Below, one piece after another: positions 24,614 to 36,590 of a stretch of 64,000 bases of DNA (its first letter is position 1; every line of letters begins with the position of its first letter). This DNA is from Platerodrilus igneus (lineage: Eukaryota > Arthropoda > Insecta > Coleoptera > Lycidae), in the NCBI GenBank assembly GCA_036346225.1, contig JARFIW010001458.1, positions 2,728,001-2,792,000 of the forward strand, given 5' to 3'. The position numbers and the translations under genes were made by a program. The notes under the pieces were generated by a model. That model ran no database searches. It was not told where the DNA came from and saw nothing but the letters and a program-made list of their open reading frames with translations.

Positions 24614-26123
24614 GTACGGTTCGTTTTAAGATGCGGAGTTTCCCATGCTCCAAGTGGGGCATTAGGATTGCCCTACTATCGAAGAGGGTGTAAAGGTTGT
24701 CGTGGGGGGGGCTTTGCAAAAGAGCTCTTGTAAAGCCGCCCCGGACAATGAAGAGGAGAATGTAGCAACACGTGTTGGTGGAAGTCCGTTAATGGTGAGA
24801 TTGTGTAATAGAACTGCCTTATATAAAACTAATAGATGCTTTAATTTCCTTAGCACATTTAAGTAGGCACATCTAAGTATGCTCGTCTGAAGAATAAAAT
24901 TTTAAGAAGGCACGTTTGAAAATGGTAGAATTGAGAATTCAAGTGGTTTGTATGTCGAGCAGAATTCCATGTAATGTTATTGGAACGTAATTATGTATTG
25001 TGGAATCACTCGTTTTGAAGCTGTCTGGGGGGCTGTTCATGTAAGAATGCTGTATCTAGCAAATGCAACTTCGTACCTTTTTAAACTTCAATAAGATGGA
25101 GTATAATGTTGTTTTGGTTGGTCTAGAGCGTTTTGCAGCATTACCATCAAGCAGTTAAAACAAAACCATCCAGGTACTTATAAAGCTATTTATTGAGTGA
25201 ATTAATTTTACGTATTAATTACGGTCAAAGCTTTGATTTAACGTTTTCCAAATTATAAGAAACTTTTGTTAAACGAATGTTAAAGTTAATTTTTTTTTGC
25301 AAGATATGTTTATGCTTAAATCCCAATTAAAAATTAGTTAGAGAATTATATCCTAGTAACTTAATAGGTCAAATACCTTTTTGTTCGGAACTAAATTTTT
25401 TTGACATAAGAGGAATTTTTGAACTTTTAGAATAATTAATTAAAGGTTGTTATTCAAAGCCCGTAAGTAATGCACATGTTAATTGAGAAAAATAAGTATA
25501 AAGTTCACTTTTGATTGAAAGATGTTTAACTACAATATGCCATATGATGAGTAGAATATCAATGCTGCTTCTAACATCTGGCGAAACTAACTTTCTTTAA
25601 TTTCATGTAATGTTTGAGCCATATGAACTTTTTGTATAATAAGTTCGTTAGAGAAATTTTGTAAGCCAGAACAGATCTGTTTTATGGATGTTTAAGAACC
25701 CGACTGTACTAAAGAATTTACAAATGTTAAGATCTCTCTATGTATAGAAACAAATTCAGAGATTTTTGAAACTTATTTTATATTGATTATCAGATTTTTA
25801 TATATAATTTTTGCAACAAAGAGAATTACATTTAGATTATACCTTGATTTAAAACTTTCTTCTTTTTATTTCACTAATTGAAATTAATAATATCCAAACT
25901 AGATAAACAAAATTTTGAATGTGGAACTAAAAAAAAAAGGTTGATACAGCATTAGGTAATAGAAACAGAGTAAATAATTTTCAGTAGAGTATATTTTCAT
26001 AGGTAAGGTGTTGTTGAGATTTTGAATTCGGGACAGTCGATCTATAAAGACCGAAATATTTTGTTGTAGTAAGACACAAACAGTGTCTTATATTTTTTTT
26101 TTTTGTGTGACATTTTGTTGCAG
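24614..26123. other. No gene recognised (possible intron)
   Basis: AT-rich DNA between the CpG-rich patch and the small exon candidate. No reading frame of note. Confidence 0.4.
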
Positions 26124-26170
26124 GTCTGACATCGCAGAAGCTGGAGCAGAGGTCCAAGAGGTTTCCAGAG
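26124..26170 (+). other. Candidate 47-nt exon
   Basis: It is preceded by a T-rich tract and TTTTGTTGCAG and followed by GTATTA. One frame is open (SDIAEAGAEVQEVSR). The GC content is far above the neighbouring DNA. Together with the donor at 24614 it could form a short two-exon transcript. Weak evidence. Confidence 0.25.
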
Positions 26171-26914
26171 GTATTACTTATTTTAATTTGTATGCTTTTT
26201 GATAATCATTATATCCTATAGGTTTCTGCGTCTTCCTGTAGGATACTTTAGTTTTATTTATTGTCTATATAGATGCAGTAGCGCTCATTTCCTTTTTTTG
26301 TTCCCGTTTGTAGTCGAGCCCACCCTATACCCACGCCCAATCTCATTGCTCACCCTTGGGGTAATTCCCAGACTAAGCCGCAAATATAGTAAAGCCCGTG
26401 GGTCCACCGAGGTTTTGTTCACTAATTGACTCACTCCCCATTTAAAGAAATTTAATATGTCTCACTGATGCCCAACGTCAGGACATAATTAAATTAAATA
26501 AAGAAAAAATTAAGTTTTAATGTATCTTATACTTTTACTTAATCAATCAGTCTTACTTATGCCTTGTGTGGTTTTCATTATGATTGAGAAAAAAATGGGG
26601 CGGATCTAATTTTATCTAATAAAGTATTTTTCATAAGTGCTTTTAAATCTGATGATTATTATAAACCACTACAAGTGTTGGTTGTGAAATATTTTCTACC
26701 AATGTTGATTGTGCAAAAGGATAAATTGGAAAAACCATTAATTCGGCAAATGTTCAGGTGCTGGGGGAACTTAGCAGCCAAAGGCTGCTTACCCCCCTTT
26801 ACATACCACTGAATATCGGGGACATAGGATATATAACTGTAAAACAATAAAAGGTGACCGAACTGCATCAAACAAGAAAGAACAGCAGCTATGTTCAAAG
26901 ACAATGAACATAGA
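26171..26914. other. No gene recognised
   Basis: It holds a C-rich stretch at about 26320-26440 (GTTCCCGTTTGTAGTCGAGC and onward) of moderate GC content. A minus-strand open stretch at 26919-26659 shows no known motif. Confidence 0.35.
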
Positions 26915-27182
26915 TACAAGAAGAAAACTGTTCAAATTATAGTGTGGAGCACAGCACAGTACATCTATGAAATAGAGGCAGTAGGAAAAGCAAACAGAAA
27001 GAGATAGAACCCTTCTGGAATGTTGTGCTTCAGATGTATGAGAATGGTAGCATGGACAGACAAAGTTAATAACAAATTGGATGTAGAAATATTAGAAGAA
27101 TAAAGGTTGGTTCAGACTAGGAGACAATAAGGGTACGCGTCCAACCAGTTCTAGGACTAAAGACCTAATGATGATGATGATG
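26915..27182 (+). mobile_element. 3' fragment of the same LINE family as 14.4-17.0 kb
   Basis: It shares with the 3' end of the LINE at 16.6-17.04 kb the segments around ATGAGAATGGTAGCATGGAC and the terminal GCGTCCAACCAGT, then GACTAAAGACCTAATGATG. An internal deletion removes most of the piece between them. The tail is (ATG)n at 27166-27182. It is 5' truncated, as usual for LINE insertions, and interrupts the hAT relic at 27183. Confidence 0.85.
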
Positions 27183-28152
27183 AAAGTATTTTTTAAGTAA
27201 GTGCTTAAAGTATTAATAATGTTGTTTTGAATTTTTGGGAAAAGATATTTAATTGATCCTTTGGGTCGTTCAAGCACTTTATGTAGTATAGGATCATAAT
27301 TACTGATTAAATGAACTAAGCTTAAAAAATTACCCTTGTAACTGTCCTTTGAATCAGAACAACTTTCTCTGTGGCATCAAAATGACAACATGCGCTGATA
27401 TAGTGTTAAAGCAATGTTGAAAAATCTGTCTAAAACATTTTTTCTAAACTCAGTTTCTTGTTTTATTAGTAGAGTATTTTTTTATTTATGGCATAAAGTT
27501 TTTACAGATATCATAAATAAAGCAACAAGTTAAATGGGATTGCACAAGTAAAATGCTCTTTAATCTTTTTCGGCAAATCCTGCTAGTCACTTATTCCAGT
27601 CGTTCAGCTTCATCTTACTGAAGCAAATAGCCAACATGTTTGACAGTAAGCACAATTTTCTTAAGTTATTTACTAAGTTATAATAGTGAACAGAAAAGCT
27701 TCTATTTTTACTATTTTTAGAAAATGCATCACTTTGTTTACATAATAGGTGATTAATTAGTTCTTTTCTTAAATTGTCATGTTGTAAAACATTGATTTTT
27801 AAAAACTGCACAAAATCGGTAGAATATTCTTTAGTCAGATCCAAAGATGGTTCACTAAGTAAAAAAGCACCACTCACATTTATTTCCGTATTTATAGTGG
27901 TGTCGGCTCCAAATTTCTATCGTGATTGTCACTATGTGATGTACTTGCATAATGGGTGAGATGTTTTGAGATTATTGGTGACTGCTGTCCGTCTGAAGCG
28001 GAACTAGTAGATGCTACGAACGAAAGCTCAATTTCTTTCATACGTTGTTCTTGATCTTGTGTTTCGGACCCTTTACAAGTAAAAAGGAACTTATTTTTGG
28101 TATCTTGCTCTTTGATTCTTCTAATAGCTTTCTTTTTCGTTTTTTGCAACAC
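27183..28152 (-). pseudogene. hAT/ZMYM1-like transposase relic, N-terminal part
   Basis: 28152-27892 begins with a basic stretch (KTKKKAIRRIKEQ) and a Ser-rich linker. 27877-27587 continues after a frame change with SGAFLLSEPSLDLTKEYS and ends KLNDWNK. 27560-27190 carries NFLSLVHLISNYDPILHKVL and YLFPKIQNNIINTLSTYLK, typical of the region before the DUF4371 core in ZMYM1-like proteins. The order and strand match the C-terminal part at 22881-24290, so both are halves of one dead element. Confidence 0.75.
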
Positions 28153-29040
28153 CGCTTGTGGAGCTCATTGTATGGGATAATCTTATTTTCTGTAATTTTT
28201 AATGATATAATTTGAAAAGTAATTAAATAAGTAATTATTATTTAATAGCTTTTTGAAGTTACGAAATACATATACATACAATGCTTTAATTAGAAAGAAT
28301 AAAAAATTTAAATCAAAGTCTTATAGATTTGTTTGTTTGTACTGCTCTACAGGAATTGAACTATGATCAAATCAATAGGTAATAAAAAAGTTATATAGAT
28401 ACTTTCAATATGAAAGACTTCCTATAACACCAACACCGCAATTTCGAGCAAAACGCACTGGAATGCTTTCTTTAATTCTTTCGGTTGTTTGGTGTAGCAA
28501 ATGCAACCGGCTGACTAGACTAGCAGCCAAAAAATGAATTTTTGTGTACTGCCAGTACTTTTAGAAAGCGAAACTTAGTAAGCTACCTGTGAAGTTGTAC
28601 CTGTACAGACAATAGCCATTTAATTTTTGTTTAAATCCCATAAACCAAACTAGCCGAAGAGCTTTACCACTTTATGCAGTGTAACACCTAAAAATAATGG
28701 ACACTTTTATTATTAAAGCTTACGATCTGTCTCACCAGTTTATTAACCCTTAAAAAATAAACAGGCCAGGTAGAAAGATAGCAAGTTGCGGATGGTGTTC
28801 ATTGTTTATTTTACTTATTATTCCTTGTATTTGAATTTCAGCAGCTCTTAGTAATAATAACATCAAGAAAACCGTTCGTTAACCTGGCTTTTGAATTATC
28901 TGCAATTCTTTCTTGACCATTTCTTGCCCGTCAGATTGAGATACGTTGAAGTTGAATAAATTAAGCCTTTTATAATTTGGGCCTTCTCGCGCGCACCTCC
29001 ACACCCCCCACACACCCACCCACATTGCGGGGACTGGCTG
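28153..29040. other. Probable 5' non-coding part of the hAT element
   Basis: No reading frame. It lies between the transposase start and the terminal repeat at 29041-29058. A C-rich stretch, CCACACCCCCCACACACCC, occurs at about 29000-29020. Confidence 0.4.
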
Positions 29041-29058
29041 GGTGTAGTTACGCCACTG
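29041..29058 (-). repeat. hAT-type terminal inverted repeat (5' end of the hAT relic)
   Basis: The minus strand reads CAGTGGCGTAACTACACC, the CAGTGGCGTA start typical of many hAT elements. It lies about 0.9 kb upstream of the transposase relic in the correct orientation. The partner terminus was not found. Confidence 0.65.
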
Positions 29059-29448
29059 AACCAGAGGTTCACAACAAATACATTAAAAAATAAGAATCTA
29101 TTAAATATTTTGTAGTCCTAGGGTTACATCTGACATTTATTGTATTACGTTTATACACTTACCACATATGTGTGTAAAAGATTTGTCAATAATTTGCCTA
29201 TTAGTATTAATATATAAGCAGGAAAAGCAAGTCCCTGCTGGATTAGCACTTGCAACTTTCTAATAGATAATTTATTGTACACTATTAGATAAATAATGTA
29301 AGAAGAAGACACAGTATGTAGTGTAATTTCTATACTGCAGCTATATTTTTCTTTAGACTTTCTTCTTTTTTATGACTAGTTCATGTTTTTAGCAAATGCT
29401 TAAGACTGATATTCTATAACATTGTTATATTTTCACCCATATTTGATT

Positions 29449-29452
<4 letters not shown>

Positions 29453-29483
<31 letters not shown>
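29453..29483. repeat. (TA)n tract at the left edge of LTR copy 1
   Basis: About 15 TA units directly abut the LTR end TTGCAGTG. Confidence 0.95.
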
Positions 29484-29485
<2 letters not shown>

Positions 29486-31603
29486 CAGTGAAACCTACCA
29501 AAAAACCTCACCCGAGTAAAAAAAAAACATTCGAGCACCAACGTTGGGCCGTCAAGATTTGCTGTGATTCTCGCCCTTTTGAATCTCTTCTGATAATCGC
29601 CTCTTTACTCTTTCTGCCTCGGCTACTCACCTAGTTAAAAACTTTCATCCTCATTCATTAAAAAAAAACACATTCCTACCACAAACATCAACGTTAGCTC
29701 TATTTACATCAATATTCATAATACATTAAAATTTCAAAATTAAATTTCAGCATAAATTTCAGTATCATAAAATTTCAAGTTTCAAATTTTGTCATCATTT
29801 TTAATTTGCATCCAGAATTAAAGTCCTGGTAGGATGCATACTAATTAAGTTACAATATGTGCAGACCTAAGTCTGAATAAAGGAGCATTCTCCACCCCTT
29901 TACGTTAATTAAACAGGTTAGTCTAATTGAGCTCAAAGACAGACCCAAATTTTCATCATAATCAAAACATAAACTGCTAAATACTCCTTTCTACTTATAC
30001 AAGAAAATTTCACCTTAAAATTAAAAATTTGTTGTTTATACAAATTCACTACTGTCTATTTTATCAAACAAATTGTAAAAATATCCAACACACACCAAAA
30101 CATCAAAGTTCGAACAAAATTGTATAATTTACCTGAAGGTTACTGCACTCGTGGCTTTAATGTACATCGGACTTGCTAATTCCACCATTGCAGCTGGTTT
30201 ATGTTTACGGCTTTAGATTCTGAACGCTTTTTAAAATTCATCTACAACACCATTTGTTTAAAAAGTTTTAGGGCTTCTCAGGAACGCATCTATGTATATT
30301 CCCGAAAAATAGCACTGAAATTCATACTTCTTTCCCGCTATACCCAAAACTGCCTACTTTTGTTTATTCATTTATCGTTACAAATTTGGATAATTGCTAC
30401 AGTAATACTCGCAAATATAACTAGACTTTATTACCTTGTATCTTCTTTTCTAAGTGCACTAATGCATAATAACTTGCATCGTAGCATGTAAAGAGCAAAC
30501 TGTTTTAATGTATTCAATAATCACCAAAATATAAGAGCAAACTGTTTAAAGTATTGAATCGAAATCGAAAATCTAAGAGAGCGAAACTCCTATAAACACG
30601 GGTTTATATAATCGCTCGCCTGCACGTCAGTTTAGTCCCGCGACGGCCAGTTTTCAGAATTTCGCATTCTCTGTTCCTTTCTCGACAGTCCGGCACGCGA
30701 TTCTCCTAAATTTTTGCACTCGTGCCAGTTAAATCTAAGAAATTTTCACACGGCTCGCAAACACGTCCGAGAACAACTAATTAATTTTGTATAGAAATTG
30801 TTGTGTTTTCACCTCTCATATGTGCAACTTATTTCACCCAATCGCAAACCCAGTGACGTTGCTCAAGTCACGCCTTTTATTATCCGTGTTTCTGCCTTGC
30901 GCATTGTATCCGTCTTTTTCTAACCTGGCCTTAGTGGTGCAAATCGATATTCTTTACTATCGGTTATTTCAGTCCACGTGGATTCCTATGTTAATATAAG
31001 CTACGGTTTATCCGACCGTTTGCAATATACGCAGAATTTTCATGTTTATCAGCTCGAATTTATTAGAATTTGACATTTAAAATACGCAGGTGTTCAATCG
31101 TAATACTTCTACGTATTTTAACCTTCTAGATATATTTGTATGCTAGCAACGCGTCTCATATTTGGTATTATTGGGTTTTTTTAAAAGCTTTTATGCCTAT
31201 TATACCTTAATAATCGTTCAATTAACTCCAATTAAAATAATAATGAATAGCATTGACTTCTACCCTTTAATTTTTAGTGAATCCTAATTAAATATTAATT
31301 ATTATTTGTACATTTTGTTTAATACTCGTTACTTAAAACTTGAATTAATTAATATAAATTTTGCACGTAATTTCTATTTGTTTCTTGGAACAATTAAATT
31401 AAATACACGTTGAGCATTTTAATTCTGCTTCTTTTTATAGAAAGCGTCTAGTGAATAATTTAAATCCCTTATTTTTAATGAAACGAATAAATTTTTATGC
31501 TCCACGTTTTAATAACGCGTACCTTTTCCCAAAGCGTCCTTATACACGGTGATTAAAATTATTTGATGTCGTTAATTAATTTTCTACCCTGGTCTAAATT
31601 TGA

Positions 31604-31604
<1 letters not shown>
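29484..31604 (-). repeat. Long gypsy-type LTR, copy 1
   Basis: About 2.1 kb between two (TA)n tracts. On the minus strand it has a TATA box (TATATAAA, 30603-30610) followed by a CTCTCTTAG stretch, a donor-like CTTCAG|GTAAAT at 30133/30132, and near its end one copy of the PBS/LTR-end motif (AACGTTGGGCCGTCAAGA on the plus strand). Its U3 half (30990-31410) aligns with that of copy 4 (43430-43835). No internal coding region is attached, so it looks like a solo LTR. Confidence 0.7.
30603..30610 (-). promoter_or_regulatory. TATA box of LTR copy 1
   Basis: TATATAAA on the minus strand, about 25-35 bp upstream of the purine/pyrimidine CTCTCTTAG block conserved between LTR copies. Equivalent boxes are at 32896-32903, 39109-39116, 43051-43056 and 51187-51193. 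Confidence 0.55.

Positions 31605-31637
<33 letters not shown>
31605..31637. repeat. (TA)n tract between LTR copies 1 and 2
   Basis: Pure TA dinucleotide run separating two long LTR copies. Confidence 0.95.
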
Positions 31638-31642
<5 letters not shown>

Positions 31643-34050
31643 TGTTTATGTTCCTTTGGTGGCTCACTAATTCTTGCCCCACAACTTGGGTGCCAAAATG
31701 CTATGTAGCTTTAACTCGTGCTTCACACTTTGGGCGTCAAACTGTTGTGTATCTACCTTTGTAACGGTATATAGAACTTTTTAAAGTTGTTACGAAATTT
31801 TCCACCTACCTGAAATTGAAGCCCTATCACATAGACTTGCAATTCATACCTTCCAACAACAATATCCTCTAAAGATGCATTCCAATTCGGACACCAAAAC
31901 CTCCCGCTTCCTCAGGGATATTCGCCACGGCTGCTCAATTGTTACATGAAAATCCTATCCCACTAAAAATAAAATCGACTGCCAAAAGTACATCACGATT
32001 TATTAACATATTCAATTATTATTTAAAATTTCAGTTTACGCTCCTCATGTATTTCAATATCTAACAAATATTATTAATTTTGAAAATATATCTCATTTTT
32101 AAATAAAATAATTTCGAAATTTTATTACATCATTCATGAACCTAAAGTAACTGGGCTTATTCCCAATCTTTACACTAAACCCCAGATCTAGTACGAGCTC
32201 ATAGTAACACCTTCCTTCATCTATGTGCTGACTATGGCACTGAAAATACCAAAACACTTTTACTTTTTAGAACGAGCTAAGATTACATCTTCATGTGATA
32301 CTATTAAAATATTACATATATAATTTTTCATCTAGTCTTTTCAAGGTAAATCATCAATTAAAATGTCCTTATATTATAATAAATACACAAAAAATATCAC
32401 TAAATTGTCACCCAAAAAAATCACACAAAAACAACAAAAGTTTTATAAAAGTAGAGTTACCTGGATTTCTTTGCATCACCAGCTCTCTACCTGGACATCA
32501 TCTCCCACATGATCGTCCCTCTCGACTGCCCGTTCAAATACAATCTCTAGGTGGCCTCTCACCATCCGGAACAAACCGCTTCTAACCAGATTCCTCCACA
32601 CAAATGTACGGCACTACCGTGCTCCTGTACACCTGCTACTGGTCCATCCATCAACTCGATAGGTACCCAGAGTACACACACGCCTCCAATCACAAGTACT
32701 AAAATTGTACTTACTTGATCTTTAATTGCAATTATTTACTGCATTTTTATTTGTTTCAGACATGCCAAAAATCTGTGCACCCACTTGTGCTATTTAAATT
32801 TTTTTAAGATCTAAACTTCATTATATTACTTTTGTAAGTAGCTTGATTGGCGATCGAAGGTAAAAGAGAAGAGAGCGTTCACCACCTCCTTCTGGTTTAT
32901 ATACGCTTTAAAACCACCTCTTTGCATCTATTTTTAATACCCCTATAACACTTTTCTTAGTAACACAGCACAAACAACAGAACCGTCTCTCAATTCCCAG
33001 TATAATTTGTTACCCGACGTCGAAATTGTAGAATTTTAACCTCAAACAAGCGCTTTACGCAGAAAACCTAATTAAAAATTTTCAACCGGCGCTGTCTTCC
33101 ACGGAAACTCGATAACTGTTGTTTTACTTTAGCCTCTTAAATACGCCTTTTGTGTATGCGCATATTTCTCATTTCACTCCAACTTGTATTCAAAATCTCC
33201 CGCCCTATGTTATCTCAAGATGTTGTTTCTCCGCTATACACAAGCTCTGTTTTACCTAACCGATCGAAATCATCGTCTATCCTACTTTTGTTTACCAAAT
33301 CTAACAGCCGTACTCTGTTTGTACAACTTCCCCAGATTTCTTTTTCCCTTTTTATTCGATATCTTCCGAAAACATAACGCGTCTTTGTTCCCCTCGTTAG
33401 CCCCTAACTTTCTTGTCTAGCATGCATTTCAAAGTCAACATTCACTGAACACCTGTTATTCTCCTTCCTTTACTACATTATGTGAACTATAGTCTTTCTC
33501 TAGATATCAATCTGTTTTCGTACTTGCAACACTGACCTGTGTTTGTCCCTCAACTATTTATTTCCAGTAGTTTTAATACTTGTTGACGAGCTTTAATGCC
33601 CGTTATCTGTTTACAACGTTAACCTCCTTAGAATTAATCGCACGTGCACAAGCTCGAATAAACAACTGCTTTTTGAAATATGCTATATTAACTAAACCCT
33701 ATTCTATTATTGATTTTTATGCTACAAACCTGAAATCTTTTGTATTTACATATTTCGAATGCTTATTTAAAACAAATCTTATTTATGCTTAACAAAATTA
33801 TGTTTCGCATATGTTTATGCAATTATGCTCTACAAAATTAAGTTTCCTAACTAAAATTAATTAATATTTACAGTGAAATTTTACCACTATATACATCTAA
33901 CCCTAATATTTAATAAAAATTGGTAAAATGTTATCCAATTTTGCTCAAAAATGTCTCAAATTTTGCTTGACCTTTTTATACATTCTTTACCTTCCACTAA
34001 GAACATATTTGAGCTTGCTAATGCCTATTATGACCTATGAACGCCAGTAA
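31638..34050 (-). repeat. Long gypsy-type LTR, copy 2 (solo)
   Basis: About 2.4 kb flanked on both sides by (TA)n, consistent with a solo LTR inside a TA microsatellite. It aligns along its length with copy 6 (49835-52230), for example in the AAACCTCC-GCTTCCTCAG and ATATTCGCCACGGCTGCTCA blocks. Minus-strand features are the TATA box at 32896-32903, a short open frame at 32565-32476 (MVRGHLEIVFERAVERDD...), donor-like CCAG|GTAACTC at 32461/32460, and two PBS/LTR-end motifs at 31677-31752. Confidence 0.8.
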
Positions 34051-34071
34051 TATATATATATATATATATAT
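34051..34071. repeat. (TA)n tract at the right edge of LTR copy 2
   Basis: Ten TA units. Directly followed by TTGTTATGG, the start of the next LTR-like block. Confidence 0.95.
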
Positions 34072-35115
34072 TGTTATGGATTCAAAGAGTTAAATTTGGG
34101 GTAATCAATGCAATTTTAAACACCCTGTATAGAGAAAAGAACAATTTATTTACGCGCAAAATATATTTTATTTATTAAATTTAAACAAACAAGTATGGAC
34201 GTATTTTTATAATTAAGGATTGAAAAGTAATAGGTTCGTAAAGAAAACCAGTTTTTAAAAACAAATAGAAACGCGTAATTAATTTAATTTATTTTAATTC
34301 AACGTGTAATAGCGTTAAGAACACACCAGGGTATAGAAAATCAACAATCCGAAGGCAAAAGAGTTCATGGTAGCAGACAAGGACTTTAATTGTATCGAAT
34401 ACCGTAAAATATAAGCTCCTAGAATTGTTGTTTAAACGGTCAATAATTAAGAACACCTGCATATTTGAAAAGGTTACCCTCTTCCAATTTATCAACATAA
34501 TAACGCGTGTTTTAAAGAAAATATTTCCAACCGTCAGTTGCTTCAAATAACAAAATAACAAAGTTTCTTAAAGAGAAGAGGAGATGCACGATCAATAATA
34601 TGCTACAGATGAAGACAGGTATAAAGGCATTGGTTTCAAAACGCACGTATTCAATCCACGTGGGGTCAAGCGACTCAAGTGGGGTTGGAACGCGACATAT
34701 AATATGCATAAGACAGAGATAAAAATATTACAGGCGGAGCTTCATGACGACACAGGACTGTATCATTGGTTGAAATAGATAGTTTTACAGCGGACGAACA
34801 CGCGACAGGTGAAAGCGCTTTTTCGGATTATATAGCGAGTTCCCGAGGTGAATTTCTGAAAGCTTTAAGTCAGTTAGATTAATATTTGCGGAAGTATTAT
34901 TTTAAATTAAGTATTTCGCGTGAAGAGTGGCCGAGAGGTGGCCGCTTGAATTGTATAAATACTCTAAGAGAATTAATAAGGCTCTGTTTGTATTCGCATA
35001 GCTTTCTTTGTCTTTTTATCGCTTTAGACAATAAACCGACGTTATGGTAGAGTCTTGTGAGTATTGAGAAATTTATAAATTCATAAAAAGTAGTATTAGC
35101 ACTTTAGCACTTATA
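34072..35115 (+). repeat. Candidate LTR of a different retrotransposon
   Basis: It begins TGTTATGGATTC, a common LTR start, right after (TA)n. On the plus strand it has a TATA box (TGTATAAATA) near 34956, an AATAAA polyadenylation signal near 35030 and a near-palindromic TTATAACGTTATAA before TGGAGGCC near 35115-35130, where a primer-binding site would be. The U3-R-U5 order and spacing are right for an LTR, but I found no second copy in the window and the 3' terminus does not show a clear CA. Confidence 0.4.
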
Positions 35116-36590
35116 ACGTTATAAGTGGAGGCCTTATACTTTTGAACGTGAGTAGTGTCGAGTGAATTAAATTAACCGAGGTCCAACTAATACCATGACA
35201 AGCTAATAAAGCAATAAACAAGAGTATAATATACGTGAATTTGGATGCTGGGCTGGAATGGTAATTGGTAGCAACGAGTTCGGCGTATACTGAGGTTATC
35301 ATCTATCAAAAACGAAAATATGAAAGGGCAATAGCGAATGTCAAAATGCCAATTGACAAGCTGTCTTATAATAAAAATGTTCAAACCACCAACACAAACA
35401 TACGGGATATTTATACTTGTGTACACTTGGCTCATCCATCACCAATGAGAAGCGCTAAAATTCAGTCCTATCTTTTCTTCAGTACCTTCTTAACTGGAAT
35501 GGAGTATAGATGTGACTGTTGATGAGTTAATAACACAAGTTGATGGTGACAGTGGTGTATTAACAGGAAGCGACAGCAATTAAAAAAACTGTAATAATTT
35601 TATTATCAAGAGAACATCAGTGTACTTTTTTTAATACCCTACTATGTACTACTATTGTATTGTAATCTAAAAAAATTCTTCAAGTAAAAAATTATTATTT
35701 TACTCCGTTCGGTCTCTTTGTCGCACGTTTTCGTGATTAATTTTAAGTTAATTTAATTTCGTAGTTGTAAATCAAATAGTAAAGCTGTCATCTCTTGTCC
35801 CGTTATATCCTGTCATAAAACCTCCTTTGTGCATGTGGATATTAAGTTGAAAAAAGGGTAGTGACAGACACTCTGTCATGGACATCGACGCGAAGCGGTT
35901 GTTCGTTCAGTAAAGTGAGTTAGTCATTAGTATCGCCGAATGTGACATTATCGATAAATCCCTAAAAAAGATAGTGAAAGTGCAAACGTAACATGTACAA
36001 TAAATTCGCCATACAGTCCGCTTAGTTGAAGAGTAGGAACTACACCTTAGCATAATAGAACAACGCGGAGGTAAGTCGATATACAAACTTATAAGACTTC
36101 GTCACCGGATTATTTGATTAATTAATTAGTTTCTATTCCTATCGTTCTATTAATGCTTTTAATTTAATAATTGTCGTAGTTTTGATATGTTTGAGCATGT
36201 TGCAGAGAGACTAACATCTTGTTTGCACATTTAATGGTAGATACATTTGGACCTACCGGTAGATTTACAATACATCCCTTTTTCCTTTGTCGGAAAGATT
36301 AGTGTCGGTCAGTTTACTATATTTATGAAGGGTTGTATTTTTAATTCTTACCTTATTTTTCGTCGTTAAGTTTGATTAACTACTCGGGTTATCCACAACA
36401 AAGGGGTTAATAATATTTGTTGGTAGTTGTGTAAAACATTAAACGTTTTGTCGGGCGAGCATTGTAATTAGTTGCATTTGTCGATTAATAATTTAATTTC
36501 ATAGAGTAATTAGTTGTCGTAGCGTATTTGAGTTACGCATTGTTTTTACATTAATTTTTATTGTCGCTCATTAGTCATTAATCAGATATA
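35116..36590. other. No certain gene; possible 5' region of the second BEL/Pao element
   Basis: It contains short open pieces (for example ending DGDSGVLTGSDSN at about 35580) that I cannot assign. From about 35850 to 36590 it probably holds the eroded 5' LTR and leader of the BEL/Pao copy that follows. An initiator-like TTCAGT lies near 35907. Confidence 0.35.
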
